Part shown: piece after piece, positions 25,921-34,634 of the stretch | Layout of the letters: each line of letters begins with the position of its first letter | Position numbering within the stretch: the stretch's first letter is position 1 | Source: Paenibacillus_D sp047238105 | GTDB lineage: Bacteria > Bacillota > Bacilli > Paenibacillales > Paenibacillaceae | Direction: 5' to 3' | Assembly (NCBI RefSeq): GCF_047238105.1 | Contig: NZ_JBDFMD010000001.1 | Location: 5,084,001 to 5,148,000 of the forward strand | DNA: 64,000 nucleotides | The notes under the pieces: model-generated | The model's database searches: none | Seen by the model: the letters and a program-made list of their open reading frames with translations, nothing else | Told to the model about the DNA's origin: nothing | Position numbers and translations under genes: made by a program

Positions 25921-26772
25921 CTAGTGGGGATGGAATAATAGATGCAGGTGGATGGCCATATAGCCGATCTCATCTTGGGTGATCTCGACTTCGATCTCCT
26001 GCCGGATCAGCTCCGCGATATCGGAAGCCAGCGCAAACGAATCGGGATAGTTCGACTTCAATTCGGTGATGATCGGATTCGCTACGGGCCGCTTCAGCAT
26101 CAGCCGTTCGATAAAAGCGCGCAGATGCATCACCAGTCTGGCATAGTCTTGACCGGTCCGATGGAGCGAGATGGCCTTGGTCGTTTCTATGTATTCGACG
26201 ATGCGGTTGATCAGCCCGGTAAGCGTCACCAGCTGGCCAACGGATGCGGTACCGACGCAGGAATGGACATGCAGGGCGAGAAAACCGATCTCGTCGTCGG
26301 GGATCGGGAGGTCGAACCGCTCGCTGATCATGACGGCTGCTTGCGCAGCGATCTCGTATTCCAGCGGGAAATTGATCTTCGTCTCATGCAGGAACGGGTT
26401 GTTGATCTCCATGCCGTTGCGGAGCCGGTACAGAGCAAACTGGATGTGGTTCGGCAGGGCAAAGTAGACCTTTGGTTGAACGGGCGTGCCCAGCCGTTCT
26501 TTCACATTTTCCACGATTTTTTCAGAGATTAGCATAACCTCGGGATCGATATTCTCGATCAGCTCCTGGTACTCGCGGATCGGCTGCGCGTCGTCGAGCC
26601 GATACCGCTTCTCGATCCTGGAATCGGAAGTGTTGATCCACCCGCTGCCCCGGGAAGCGAAGCCGAGGCCTTTGCCGAAAAGCACATATTCAATGGACGT
26701 GCGGGGATCCACGGTCAGAATAACATTGTTGCCAACGATGCGGTCGATGCGCTGTCTTTCTTTCCCGGCCAA
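25921..26772 (-). CDS. glcT: PRD-containing transcription antiterminator (GlcT/LicT family)
   Basis: The 283-residue protein has an N-terminal RNA-binding CAT domain (IVGNNVILTVD, VLFGKGLGF) and two PTS regulation domains with the expected histidines (PNHIQFALYR and LALHVHSC in PRD1, VMHLRAF and AIHLHLLFH in PRD2). It binds a leader hairpin and prevents early termination when its EII is moving sugar. TTG at 26772 was chosen because a perfect AGGAGGGA sits just upstream; the frame is open 30 codons further but would run through the leader terminator. It is the first gene of the PTS operon, behind its own RAT/terminator leader. Confidence 0.93.
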   Translation of the reverse strand: MAGKERQRIDRIVGNNVILTVDPRTSIEYVLFGKGLGFASRGSGWINTSDSRIEKRYRLDDAQPIREYQELIENIDPEVMLISEKIVENVKERLGTPVQPKVYFALPNHIQFALYRLRNGMEINNPFLHETKINFPLEYEIAAQAAVMISERFDLPIPDDEIGFLALHVHSCVGTASVGQLVTLTGLINRIVEYIETTKAISLHRTGQDYARLVMHLRAFIERLMLKRPVANPIITELKSNYPDSFALASDIAELIRQEIEVEITQDEIGYMAIHLHLLFHPH

Positions 26773-26802
26773 CTTGATCCCTCCTGAGGGTAGATTCCAA
26801 GC

Positions 26803-26858
26803 GATAAAAAGAAAAGCCGAAGATGCGGGCTTCCCGAACGGGATCCGGCATATTCGGC
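26803..26858 (-). terminator. Leader terminator of the glcT-PTS operon
   Basis: On the minus strand, GCCGAATATGCCGG pairs with CCCGCATCTTCGGC (12 of 14) and is followed by TTTTCTTTTT. It lies between the promoter and the glcT start, so it must be overcome for the operon to be expressed. Confidence 0.8.
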
Positions 26859-26887
26859 TCATGCCTAGTTATGACTAGTAGCACGCC
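26856..26887 (-). promoter_or_regulatory. GlcT-type RAT antiterminator hairpin in the PTS leader
   Basis: On the minus strand the leader reads GGC-G-TG-CTA-CTAGT, a CATA loop, then ACTAG-G-CA-TGA-GCC. The CTAGT/ACTAG apical stem, TG/CA pairs and GGC/GCC base with asymmetric internal loops match the architecture of RAT targets of the LicT/GlcT family. The flanks GTGCTAC and GGCATGAG resemble the GlcT targets known from B. subtilis and Staphylococcus as I recall them. Its 3' arm overlaps the terminator stem, so the two folds exclude each other. Confidence 0.65.
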
Positions 26888-26916
26888 TATAAAATTTACG
26901 ATTAATAATTAATTCA

Positions 26917-26946
26917 ATGATATGATAGGTGACGTTAATCTGTCAA
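26917..26946 (-). promoter_or_regulatory. Promoter of the glcT-PTS operon
   Basis: On the minus strand TTGACA and TATCAT are 18 bp apart in AT-rich DNA. Transcription would start about 25 nt before the RAT hairpin. Confidence 0.65.
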
Positions 26947-27008
26947 TTAAAAATATATCTAGCCATGTAAGCGATTTAATATTTAAAAAAACGATTATTT
27001 TTATTTTG

Positions 27009-27037
27009 TTGACAACGAAGTAAATACGAGTTATGCT
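27009..27037 (+). promoter_or_regulatory. Promoter of the divergent importer gene cluster
   Basis: TTGACA and TATGCT are exactly 17 bp apart, facing away from the PTS promoter. The predicted start near 27044 is followed by a RAT-like hairpin and a terminator before the binding-protein gene. Confidence 0.7.
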
Positions 27038-27062
27038 GTCCTCAGCTGAATACGTGAGGAAA

Positions 27063-27092
27063 CATAACGTGTTACCGAGGGCATGAGTTATG
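27063..27092 (+). promoter_or_regulatory. Second GlcT-type RAT-like hairpin, with shortened apical stem
   Basis: CATAAC at 27063 pairs with GTTATG at 27087. Between them are GTGTTAC and GGCATGAG, the same blocks as in the PTS leader (GTGCTAC and GGCATGAG). The apical stem is only CC/GG, shorter than in known RATs. The 3' arm overlaps the terminator at 27079-27130, so the hairpin could act as an antiterminator. Confidence 0.5.
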
Positions 27093-27130
27093 CAAGCAAA
27101 GATCTGCTTGCGTGACTTATGCCCTTTTTT
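27079..27130 (+). terminator. Leader terminator ahead of the binding-protein gene
   Basis: GGGCATGAGTTATGCAAGCA pairs with TGCTTGCGTGACTTATGCCC (17 of 20) around a 6-nt loop and is followed by six T. It lies downstream of the promoter at 27009 and upstream of the gene at 27189, so it is an attenuator rather than the end of another gene. Confidence 0.85.
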
Positions 27131-27188
27131 GACATGCGGCACGTTTTCCCTGCGAAAGGCAAACAAATCGATGAGGGGTGCGAGGGAC

Positions 27189-28541
27189 ATGAAGTGGAAA
27201 CAAACATTGACGGGTGGAGTTGCGGCATCGATGCTGCTGGTATTGGCGGCTTGCGGCGGTACGAATACTCCTGCAAACAGCGGAGCGGTCAACACGCCGC
27301 CGGCGGCAGAGGGTACGGAGACTGGCGGCGGCGAGACGCAGGGTCTGACAGGCGAGTTTGAAATCCAGTATTTCGTCGGCGGCTATGGTGACTCGTGGTG
27401 GAAGGAAGTACTCGAGGGGTTCCAGCAAGCCAACCCCGAGCTGAAGATTACACAGACGGCAGGACCTAATATCAACGAGCAGATGCGGCCGCGCTGGATC
27501 CAGGGTGACACGCCGGATGTCGTCTATATCGACGGGGCAGGCTCCAACGAACGGCAGATGATCGATGACGGCCAACTGATGGATATTACAGACTTCCTGG
27601 CAGAGATGGTCAACACCGACGGCGAGAAGCTGACGGACATCCTGATCTCCCAACCGACGGCTTACGACGGGGACCGCAACTACACGCTGCCGCTGGTCTT
27701 CGGATCCTGGGGCCTGTTCTATGACAAAGCTTTCTTCCAGGACAATGGCTGGACGGCTCCTACCAGCTGGAGCGAGTTCGTCGAGACTAGCGAGGCAGTG
27801 AAAGCTTCCGGCATCTCCGCGCTGATCCATACCGGCGTATATCCTTATTACATCAATGGCGGCCTGGTCGATTCGGCGATGGTAGCAGCCAATGGCGGCG
27901 ACGGGTCGATCCTGACGCAGCAAGCCAATCTGGAGGAAGGCAGCTTCTCTGGTCCGGCTGTGCAACAGGCACTGGCCCAAGTGACCGAGCTGGTCGACAA
28001 AGGACTGATCGATCCGGGCGCAGTATCGCTCAACCACACGGATTCCCAGATCCAGTGGCTTCAACATCGGGCTGCCTTTATCCCTAGCGGACTGTGGCTG
28101 GAGAACGAGATGAGCAAGGATATCCCGGATGGCTTCGAATTTGGCTTTATTCCATCGGTAGCCCAGGATGCGGGCGAGAACAGCATCGTCATCCCTTACA
28201 CGAACACGATCGCGATCGCCGAGAATGCCAAGAATCCGGAAGCAGCCAAAGCCTTCCTGCAATACGCGTTCACGGAAGCCAACGCAGTACGCTGGGCCGA
28301 GCTGACCGGCGCTCTGATGAACGTCAAGGCGGATCTGAGCAACACCTCCGCCAGCGAAGTGGTCAAGGAAGCAATGGAATTCTTCAACTCCGACACGACA
28401 ACTGTGGCTCCAGTCGCGGTCTTGAATGCCGATGTGGAGAAAGCGAAGCAGGATGCGACGATTGCGCTGGCCACTGGCCGGATCACCGCAGACGAATGGA
28501 TGCAGCGTCTGGAAGCGGCTGCCGCCAAAGCGCGCGATTAA
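27189..28541 (+). CDS. Extracellular sugar-binding lipoprotein (CUT1)
   Basis: The 450-residue protein has a signal peptide with lipobox VLAAC, an Asn/Thr/Pro-rich linker and a family 1 binding fold of normal size (FEIQYFVGGYGDSWWKEVLE near the start; GDTPDVVYIDGAG in the ligand lobe). ATG at 27189 was chosen because GAGGGGTG precedes it and a proper signal peptide follows. It feeds the two permeases at 28910 and 29820. Expression is probably controlled by the leader terminator upstream. Confidence 0.92.
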   Translation: MKWKQTLTGGVAASMLLVLAACGGTNTPANSGAVNTPPAAEGTETGGGETQGLTGEFEIQYFVGGYGDSWWKEVLEGFQQANPELKITQTAGPNINEQMRPRWIQGDTPDVVYIDGAGSNERQMIDDGQLMDITDFLAEMVNTDGEKLTDILISQPTAYDGDRNYTLPLVFGSWGLFYDKAFFQDNGWTAPTSWSEFVETSEAVKASGISALIHTGVYPYYINGGLVDSAMVAANGGDGSILTQQANLEEGSFSGPAVQQALAQVTELVDKGLIDPGAVSLNHTDSQIQWLQHRAAFIPSGLWLENEMSKDIPDGFEFGFIPSVAQDAGENSIVIPYTNTIAIAENAKNPEAAKAFLQYAFTEANAVRWAELTGALMNVKADLSNTSASEVVKEAMEFFNSDTTTVAPVAVLNADVEKAKQDATIALATGRITADEWMQRLEAAAAKARD

Positions 28542-28909
28542 GCCGCTGCGCAGCTGCGGGTGACGGCTGGAAGTGGGATAGACCCGGGAGTGTCCCTGAT
28601 ATGCCGATTACGGACGAAAGTACAATTAAAAACAGACAAAATAACAGATACGAGTGCTTGAAGGACAAATGTGCAGTTAATGCACAGATAAATGGGGATA
28701 AAAGGAATTTTTGTTTTGATTAATTGTACTTTTGACGGTACACTCCCGACAGTCGGACTAGTTTGTTGATATAGTTGTACTTTTGTCCGTAGCTAGCTTA
28801 GCTGGCGCATGTTCTTCCTGAAGCCGCCCGCTCTCCAAAGCTTTTATGCACGGGAGAGGTCGGGGCGGCCGGGAAGATTACCGAATTGCACGAAGGAAGG
28901 TAAGCATGA
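28542..28909. other. Gene-free stretch with nested inverted repeats
   Basis: No gene is visible. TACGGACGAAAGTACAA (28609-28625) is the inverse of TTGTACTTTTGTCCGTA (28775-28791) at 16 of 17 positions, and CGAAAGTACAATTAA (28614) matches a closer inverse at 28720-28734. The inner part is AT-rich. It may be a mobile-element relic or a transcript barrier between the binding protein and the permeases. Confidence 0.6.
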
Positions 28910-29803
28910 ATGAGCCAATCTGCCAGACGTAGGATGTTTTTAATCGTTTTTTTACTGCCGACCTTTTTGTTCTTTTGTCTGTTCACGCTCTATCCCATTG
29001 TGAAGGGAATCCAGATTTCTTTTTATGACTGGTCGGGCGGTACGAAGAACATGGACTTTATTGGACTGGACAATTACAAGCAGCTGCTTGACGATCCGAT
29101 TGTCGGAAGAGCGGTTGCCAATGACTATTTTCTTGTTGTCGGCAAAGTAATCGGCATCATGCTGCTGGCCACGTTTTTTGCGGTCGCGGTGACCAGGCTT
29201 AATGTCTGGGGAAAAAACGTCTTCCGCGTATTGTTTTTTATTCCGAATGTCATATCTGTCGTCGTCATCGGCGTGTTGTGGAGATATGTATACAATCCTA
29301 ACCTTGGCTTCCTCAACTCGTTCCTCTCGCTGTTTACCCCGGAACGGGTGCAGACAGCATGGCTGGGCGAGCCTCATACGGCGATGTCCTCGCTGCTATG
29401 GCCGTCCATCTGGGCGGGCATCGGCTTCTATATGATCCTGCTCATCGCTGCTATCCTGGCGATCCCCAAGGAGCTGTATGAAGCGGCGGATCTGGATGGC
29501 GCCTCGCAGTGGCGGCAGTTCTTGGCCGTCACCCTGCCGCTGATGTGGGAGCAGATGAAGGTGAGCATCCTGCATATCGTAATGACGACGCTCAACGGTT
29601 CCTTCATCCTCGTCTGGATCATGACGGAGGGCGGGCCGGATAACTCGACCCAGGTTATGGGTTCGTACTTGTACCAGATGGGCTTCCGGCAATACCATAT
29701 GGGCTACGCGGCGACCATCGGCGTACTGATCCTGGTGCTGTCCCTGCTCACCACCGTCCTGCTGCAGCGGATCATGAGACGGGACACGATTGAATTGGCA
29801 TGA
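28910..29803 (+). CDS. ABC sugar transporter permease, MalF-like (CUT1)
   Basis: The 297-residue channel subunit has about six predicted helices, starting with FLIVFLLPTFLFFCLFTLYP, and the EAA loop YEAADLDGASQWRQF. AAGGAAGG precedes the ATG. It is followed 16 bp later by its partner permease and is preceded by the binding protein after a 368-bp gap. Confidence 0.93.
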   Translation: MSQSARRRMFLIVFLLPTFLFFCLFTLYPIVKGIQISFYDWSGGTKNMDFIGLDNYKQLLDDPIVGRAVANDYFLVVGKVIGIMLLATFFAVAVTRLNVWGKNVFRVLFFIPNVISVVVIGVLWRYVYNPNLGFLNSFLSLFTPERVQTAWLGEPHTAMSSLLWPSIWAGIGFYMILLIAAILAIPKELYEAADLDGASQWRQFLAVTLPLMWEQMKVSILHIVMTTLNGSFILVWIMTEGGPDNSTQVMGSYLYQMGFRQYHMGYAATIGVLILVLSLLTTVLLQRIMRRDTIELA

Positions 29804-29819
29804 GGAGTGAAACCAACCG

Positions 29820-30662
29820 ATGTTAACAAGACAAAACCCCGTTGCGCGCCTGATCACCTATATCCTGCTGCTGCTGTGGACGACCGCCGTCGTCTATCCG
29901 CTGGTCTGGACGCTGTTCGGCTCGCTCAAAGACAATCCGCAGTTCATGCTGAAGGAGCCCTGGGCGCTGCCTGAGCTGCCGCTGCTCTGGGAGAATTTCA
30001 CCTATGTCTGGGGAAGATACGGCTTCGGCAGCTATTTCGCCAATTCGCTGCTTGTCACTGCAGGGAGCATCGCGCTCTCCTTGTTTCTCTCGGCGACAAC
30101 AGCTTACGTATTGGCCCGCTTCAACCTCAAAGGCGGCCAGATCCTATACTACTTGTATCTGTCGGCGATGATGATCCCGATGATCCTCGGGCTGATCCCG
30201 CTGTTCTTCCTCTTGAACGATCTGGGGCTGATCAACCGGATTCCCGGCCTGATCCTGGTCTACACGGCCAGTGCGCTGCCCTTCGGCATCTTCGTCCTGG
30301 TCAGCTTCTTCAAGACGCTGCCCAAGGAGCTGGAGGAAGCGGCCTCGATCGACGGTGCCGGCTATACCCAGACGTTCTGGCACGTCATGCTGCCGCTGGC
30401 CCGCTCGGGTCTGATCTCCGTCGGCATCATGAACGGTCTCAACATCTGGAACGAGTATATTATGGGCTCGGTCCTGGTCAACAAGCCGGAGTTGTACACC
30501 CTCCCGGTGGGCCTTGCTGTCATGCAGAACGAGATGCAGTACCGCACCGAATGGGGACCGCTGTTCGCAGGCTTGCTGCTGTCGATCCTGCCGGTGCTGA
30601 TCGTGTACATCATCTTCCAACGGCAGATCGCTGAGGGCGTCACGGCAGGTGCAGTGAAATAG
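29820..30662 (+). CDS. ABC sugar transporter permease, MalG-like (CUT1)
   Basis: The 280-residue partner subunit has about six predicted helices (LITYILLLLWTTAVVYPLVW near the start) and the EAA loop LEEAASIDGAGYTQTF. TGAGGAGTG precedes the ATG. No ATPase gene follows; a shared MsmX-type ATPase encoded elsewhere is likely. The array at 30707 separates it from the GH89 gene. Confidence 0.93.
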   Translation: MLTRQNPVARLITYILLLLWTTAVVYPLVWTLFGSLKDNPQFMLKEPWALPELPLLWENFTYVWGRYGFGSYFANSLLVTAGSIALSLFLSATTAYVLARFNLKGGQILYYLYLSAMMIPMILGLIPLFFLLNDLGLINRIPGLILVYTASALPFGIFVLVSFFKTLPKELEEAASIDGAGYTQTFWHVMLPLARSGLISVGIMNGLNIWNEYIMGSVLVNKPELYTLPVGLAVMQNEMQYRTEWGPLFAGLLLSILPVLIVYIIFQRQIAEGVTAGAVK

Positions 30663-30706
30663 CTGCTGACTTCACCGTGAGCAGCCGCACAGCAGCCCGT
30701 GTGGCC

Positions 30707-31113
30707 GAGCTGTAAGGGAAGAAAAGTGCGTTGCAGCACGCAGTAGCCCGAGTAGCCGAGCTGTAAGGGAAAAAAAGTGCGTTGCAGCGCACAGCAGCCC
30801 GGATGGCGGAGCTGTAAGGGAAGAAAAGTGCGTTGCAGCAGTCAGTAGCCCGAGTAGCCGAGCTGTAAGGGAAAAAAAGTGCGTTGCAGCGCACAGCAGC
30901 CCGGATGGCGGAGCTGTAAGGGAAGAAAAGTGCGTTGCAGCAGTCAGTAGCCCGAGTAGCCGAGCTGTAAGGGAAAAAAGTGCGTTGCAGTGCGCAGTAG
31001 CCCGTGTAGCCGAGCTGTAAGGGAAAAAAAGTGCGTTGCAGCGCACAGCAGCCCGGATGGCCGAGCTGTAAGGGAAGAAAAGTGCGTTGCAGCACGTAGT
31101 TGCCCGTTGCAGC
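30707..31113. repeat. Eight-copy 51-bp tandem repeat (array D)
   Basis: GAGCTGTAAGGGAA begins at 30707, 30758, 30809, 30860, 30911, 30962, 31012 and 31063. The period is 51 bp except for one 50-bp unit with one A fewer. Two unit types alternate, giving a 102-bp higher-order repeat. One type contains GTGCG-TTGCAG-CGCAC, a small hairpin. Open frames crossing it are artefacts of the period. Confidence 0.92.
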
Positions 31114-31208
31114 GCCCCCTCTTTCTTCCCTGGCCACTTGTTGGAATCTTAAGTTGTCTCATTATGTTTGTCGAAGAAACCAACTTTTTACGAAAGGGAG
31201 TTCAGTCC

Positions 31209-34200
31209 ATGCGCACACGCTACAAGTCATTGATCATGTTATTGATAGCTGCCGTTTGGTTCTCCAGTATCCCCGTCTATGCGGCACCGGAGGATCCGCC
31301 GGAGCCGATAGACTATCCCGTGTTCGAAGATGCGTTCGTCCGCAAGTCGAGAGGGACGACCAATAGCAGTTTCGAAAACATTACTGTTGCACACGGAGCC
31401 CAGTACGACGGACAAGGCATCACAGTGCTGAACGCCAAGTATTATGGGACCGATGAGATCATCGCGGCGATGAAGATTGCATTGCCGACGAAGGAGGAGA
31501 TCGAAGACAACGAACTGAACCGCTTTGATTTTGTCTTTAGTGTGTTTAAAAATCCCAATCCTTCATTTGGCAACCAATCCTATGTGTTTCATTACACCAC
31601 CGATACGACTTGGGCAGAAACGTCGATGACTTGGAATACCAAGCCCGCTGCGATCGACCGCAGCAGCACGCAGACGCTGTTCCAGTTCGACATCCTCCAA
31701 GGTGACGAATATGAGATCAAGACGGATGCGGAGAAATTAATTGCCTCAAACATTACCGATACTATCCTGAGACTGGTCGACGAAGGAGTGGAACAGATCA
31801 CGGTCTTTGCAACCGCTGTGAACAGTCTCGACACCTCTCTGATGTTCCACAGCAGAGAGACACGTGATGTGGCCAAACGGCCAAAGATCGTCGGCTCGCA
31901 CCGGCCGGCCGTCGACCCGGCAGATCCAACCGACCCAACCGACCCAACGGACCCGACGGATCCCACCGACCCAACGGACCCGACGGATCCCACCGACCCA
32001 ACGGACCCGACGGATCCCACCGACCCCACAGATCCGGTTGATCCCGCAGATCCGGGCAATATCGCGTATCAGAAGCCTGCGCGAAGCAATCTGAACAAGA
32101 ATCTGGCGGCACGTGTGACCGATGGCGATCTGGCTACTTCCTGGAACGGTATCTTCTATCCCTCCTATGTGGACATCGATCTGATGGATCAATATGATCT
32201 GAGCGAGCTGAAGGTGTATCTGCCAACGGGCAAGATCGCCTACTACACCATCTACGGCAGCAACGACGGGGCCACCTATGACCGGCTGTACCAGAAGCGG
32301 ACCAGAACGCCGGCCACGGCGGCGGGCGATCGCATCGTCCTGGAGCAAGCGGCCTCCTACCGCATCATCCGGGTCTATATGGAATATACGCAGGGCGAGA
32401 ATGCGGCGCATCTCTCGGAGGTCAGAGCGTATGGCACCAAGACGAATACGAGCACCGACCCTCTACGTACCGGATCCCTGGAGGACATTCTGGGCATGCG
32501 GGATTTCAAGAATACGCAGTACGCCGAAGCGATTACCGACGCCGAAACCTACGAGAATATCTATGGTATCGTAGAGCGTACGGTCGGTCCGCAATACCGG
32601 AACTGGTTTTCATTCGAAGTGGCGCCCAATACGGCCAATGATGATGATTACTTCGAATTAAGCGACCAGAACGGGAAAGTGCATATCAAAGGCAATAAAG
32701 GCATCTCGATTACGACGGGCCTGAATTACTATTACAAAAATTACCTGAATGTGCACATCTCCGAGCAGACGATGCAAGTGCGTATGCCGAGCAGCATCGT
32801 GCCTATCGGGAATACAGTGCGCAAAGAAACACCGTACAAAGTCCGTTACGCATTCAATTATTGTACGCTTAGTTATTCGTTCGCCTTCTTCGGCGTAGAA
32901 GAGTGGCAGCGGGAAAATGACTGGCTGGCGCTCAACGGCGTCAACGTCGTCCTGGATCTGGCAGGACAAGAAGCGACCTGGGTCAAATTCCTGATGAACT
33001 TCGGCTATACCTTCGATGATGCGAAGGATTGGCTGACCGGTCCGGCTTATAACGCCTGGCAGTTCATGGCCAATATGGAGGCGTTCGGCGGCCCGGTGCC
33101 GGACGGGTATATCATCGACCGTGCCGAGCTCGCAAGAAGCACCATGCGGTGGAAGAACTCGCTTGGCATGCAGACGGTGCTCCAAGGCTATGCCGGTGTA
33201 GTGCCGACCAATTTCAAGGAATTTCAGCCGGATGTAGAGGTTATTACGCAAGGGACTTGGAACGGCTTCAGCAGGCCGGATATGATCGCCACGGATTCGG
33301 CGCTGTATGACGAATACGCCAGATTATTCTACGCCGCTCAGGAATTCGTCTACGGCAAAACCTCGCAGTATTATGCAGCCGACCCGTTCCATGAAGGCGG
33401 CAGAAGACCTGCGGGGCTGAGCGATGGCACGATTGCGCATGAAGTGCTCAATTCGATGCTGGAATACGATGAGGATGCGGTGTGGATCGTCCAGGGCTGG
33501 CAGAGCAATCCGACCAATCAGCTGCTTAATGGAATGGGTGATCGCCGCAACGACCACGTGCTGATCGTCGATCTGATCAAATACCCGCTTCAGAACTTTA
33601 CGAAATACAACCGGTTGTCGTATGACAGTACGCGGCTGGATTCACTGGAGTTTAACGGCACCAACTGGGTGTGGGGCCTGCTGGGCAACTTCGGCGGCAA
33701 CCCGTCGATGAACGGCCAGTTGGACGTGATGGTGAACGACATCCAGCGCGCGAAGCGGGAGAGCCAGCATATGGTGGGCATCGGCATCATCTCCGAGGCG
33801 CAGTATGACAATCCGATCATCTACGATCTGATCTTTGATCTGGCTTGGGCGGATGACAATTTCAATCTGAATCAATGGATGAGTAAGTACATCGAGAGGC
33901 GATATGGCGGGATATCCGAGAATGCCCGGTTGGCCTGGAATATCATGAAGGATGCCAACTACAATTACGGCGTGCGCTTCACGCCGCAGATCTATGCGAT
34001 GAAAAATACGACGCCGCAAAACTATGGCACCCAGAACATCGCTTACGGGGCCGATAAGCTGGAGATGGCTTTCCGTCTCCTGGCGGACGATTTCGACCGC
34101 TTCCAGACGAGTGAGTCATATCGTTACGATCTGACCGAGATCATGCGTCAGCTCGTCAGCAATTATTCGGTTCTGGTCTATAATGAACTGCTGGAGGCCA

Positions 34201-34634
34201 GAAACAGCAGGAATCTCGAAGCTTTCCGGGAAGCCAAAGAAGCGTTCCTGCATTCCTTTGACGTGCTGAATGCCGTACAGGCGACCCAACAGGATCAGCT
34301 CGCAGGAGAGTGGATCGGTAAAGCGCAGGATCTGGCCGCGCCTTACGATGATTTTACGCTGGACGCGTTCGAGATGAATGCCAAGACGTTGATTACGACG
34401 TGGGGCTCCAGACAATCCCACCGCAATCTGAAGGAATACGGCTGGCGCAATTACGAAGGCATGTTTATAGACATCTACAAAAACGTGTGGGAAACGTATC
34501 TGGACAAGGTCGAAGCCAATCTGGCGACCAATGCGACGATTAACAACATCGATATCCTGGGCTACTTCGACGTCTTGGGAATGGGTCATGGGCAAGCAGG
34601 ACTATACCCGGGAAGCCAAAGACAGCGCGGATGA
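31209..34634 (+). CDS. GH89 alpha-N-acetylglucosaminidase, N-terminal portion of a frameshifted SLH surface enzyme
   Basis: GH89 enzymes remove alpha-linked GlcNAc from glycans. The visible 1141 codons encode a signal peptide (ending VYAA), a DNRLRE-type domain (about 35-230, with TTWAETSMTWNTKP), a TDP-repeat linker, an F5/8-type-C (CBM32-like) domain (about 280-410) and the GH89 core. Catalytic glutamates are probably E729 in DPFHEGG and E863 in MVGIGIISEA, by analogy with the Clostridium perfringens enzyme. From about 34577 the homology continues in the next frame, so the last residues here are out-of-frame. ATG at 31209 follows AAGGGAG. One G too many in TTGGGAA would explain the shift. 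Confidence 0.85.
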   Translation: MRTRYKSLIMLLIAAVWFSSIPVYAAPEDPPEPIDYPVFEDAFVRKSRGTTNSSFENITVAHGAQYDGQGITVLNAKYYGTDEIIAAMKIALPTKEEIEDNELNRFDFVFSVFKNPNPSFGNQSYVFHYTTDTTWAETSMTWNTKPAAIDRSSTQTLFQFDILQGDEYEIKTDAEKLIASNITDTILRLVDEGVEQITVFATAVNSLDTSLMFHSRETRDVAKRPKIVGSHRPAVDPADPTDPTDPTDPTDPTDPTDPTDPTDPTDPTDPTDPTDPVDPADPGNIAYQKPARSNLNKNLAARVTDGDLATSWNGIFYPSYVDIDLMDQYDLSELKVYLPTGKIAYYTIYGSNDGATYDRLYQKRTRTPATAAGDRIVLEQAASYRIIRVYMEYTQGENAAHLSEVRAYGTKTNTSTDPLRTGSLEDILGMRDFKNTQYAEAITDAETYENIYGIVERTVGPQYRNWFSFEVAPNTANDDDYFELSDQNGKVHIKGNKGISITTGLNYYYKNYLNVHISEQTMQVRMPSSIVPIGNTVRKETPYKVRYAFNYCTLSYSFAFFGVEEWQRENDWLALNGVNVVLDLAGQEATWVKFLMNFGYTFDDAKDWLTGPAYNAWQFMANMEAFGGPVPDGYIIDRAELARSTMRWKNSLGMQTVLQGYAGVVPTNFKEFQPDVEVITQGTWNGFSRPDMIATDSALYDEYARLFYAAQEFVYGKTSQYYAADPFHEGGRRPAGLSDGTIAHEVLNSMLEYDEDAVWIVQGWQSNPTNQLLNGMGDRRNDHVLIVDLIKYPLQNFTKYNRLSYDSTRLDSLEFNGTNWVWGLLGNFGGNPSMNGQLDVMVNDIQRAKRESQHMVGIGIISEAQYDNPIIYDLIFDLAWADDNFNLNQWMSKYIERRYGGISENARLAWNIMKDANYNYGVRFTPQIYAMKNTTPQNYGTQNIAYGADKLEMAFRLLADDFDRFQTSESYRYDLTEIMRQLVSNYSVLVYNELLEARNSRNLEAFREAKEAFLHSFDVLNAVQATQQDQLAGEWIGKAQDLAAPYDDFTLDAFEMNAKTLITTWGSRQSHRNLKEYGWRNYEGMFIDIYKNVWETYLDKVEANLATNATINNIDILGYFDVLGMGHGQAGLYPGSQRQRG
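31914..32061. repeat. Thr-Asp-Pro coding microsatellite
   Basis: A run of near-perfect 9-bp units (GACCCAACG and variants) encodes about a dozen Thr-Asp-Pro triplets that link the DNRLRE and F5/8 domains of the GH89 protein. Such linkers are flexible and their length is prone to slippage. Confidence 0.85.

Noticed and set aside
27105..27135. Second TTGACA (27129) as a promoter for the binding-protein gene
   Set aside because: It overlaps the terminator T-run and has no -10 box at a suitable distance.
10740..31113. Possible CRISPR arrays
   Set aside because: The units are tandem repeats without unique spacers of constant length, and no cas gene is present.
30640..31183. Frames with repeated NALFFPYSSA-like segments on the minus strand
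   Set aside because: These are translation artefacts of array D.
31592..32059. Minus-strand frame with GSVGSVGSV repeats
   Set aside because: It is the antisense reading of the Thr-Asp-Pro linker of the GH89 gene.
34577..34634. Programmed ribosomal frameshift in the GH89 gene
   Set aside because: No slippery heptamer or downstream structure was evident; a single extra G is the simpler explanation.
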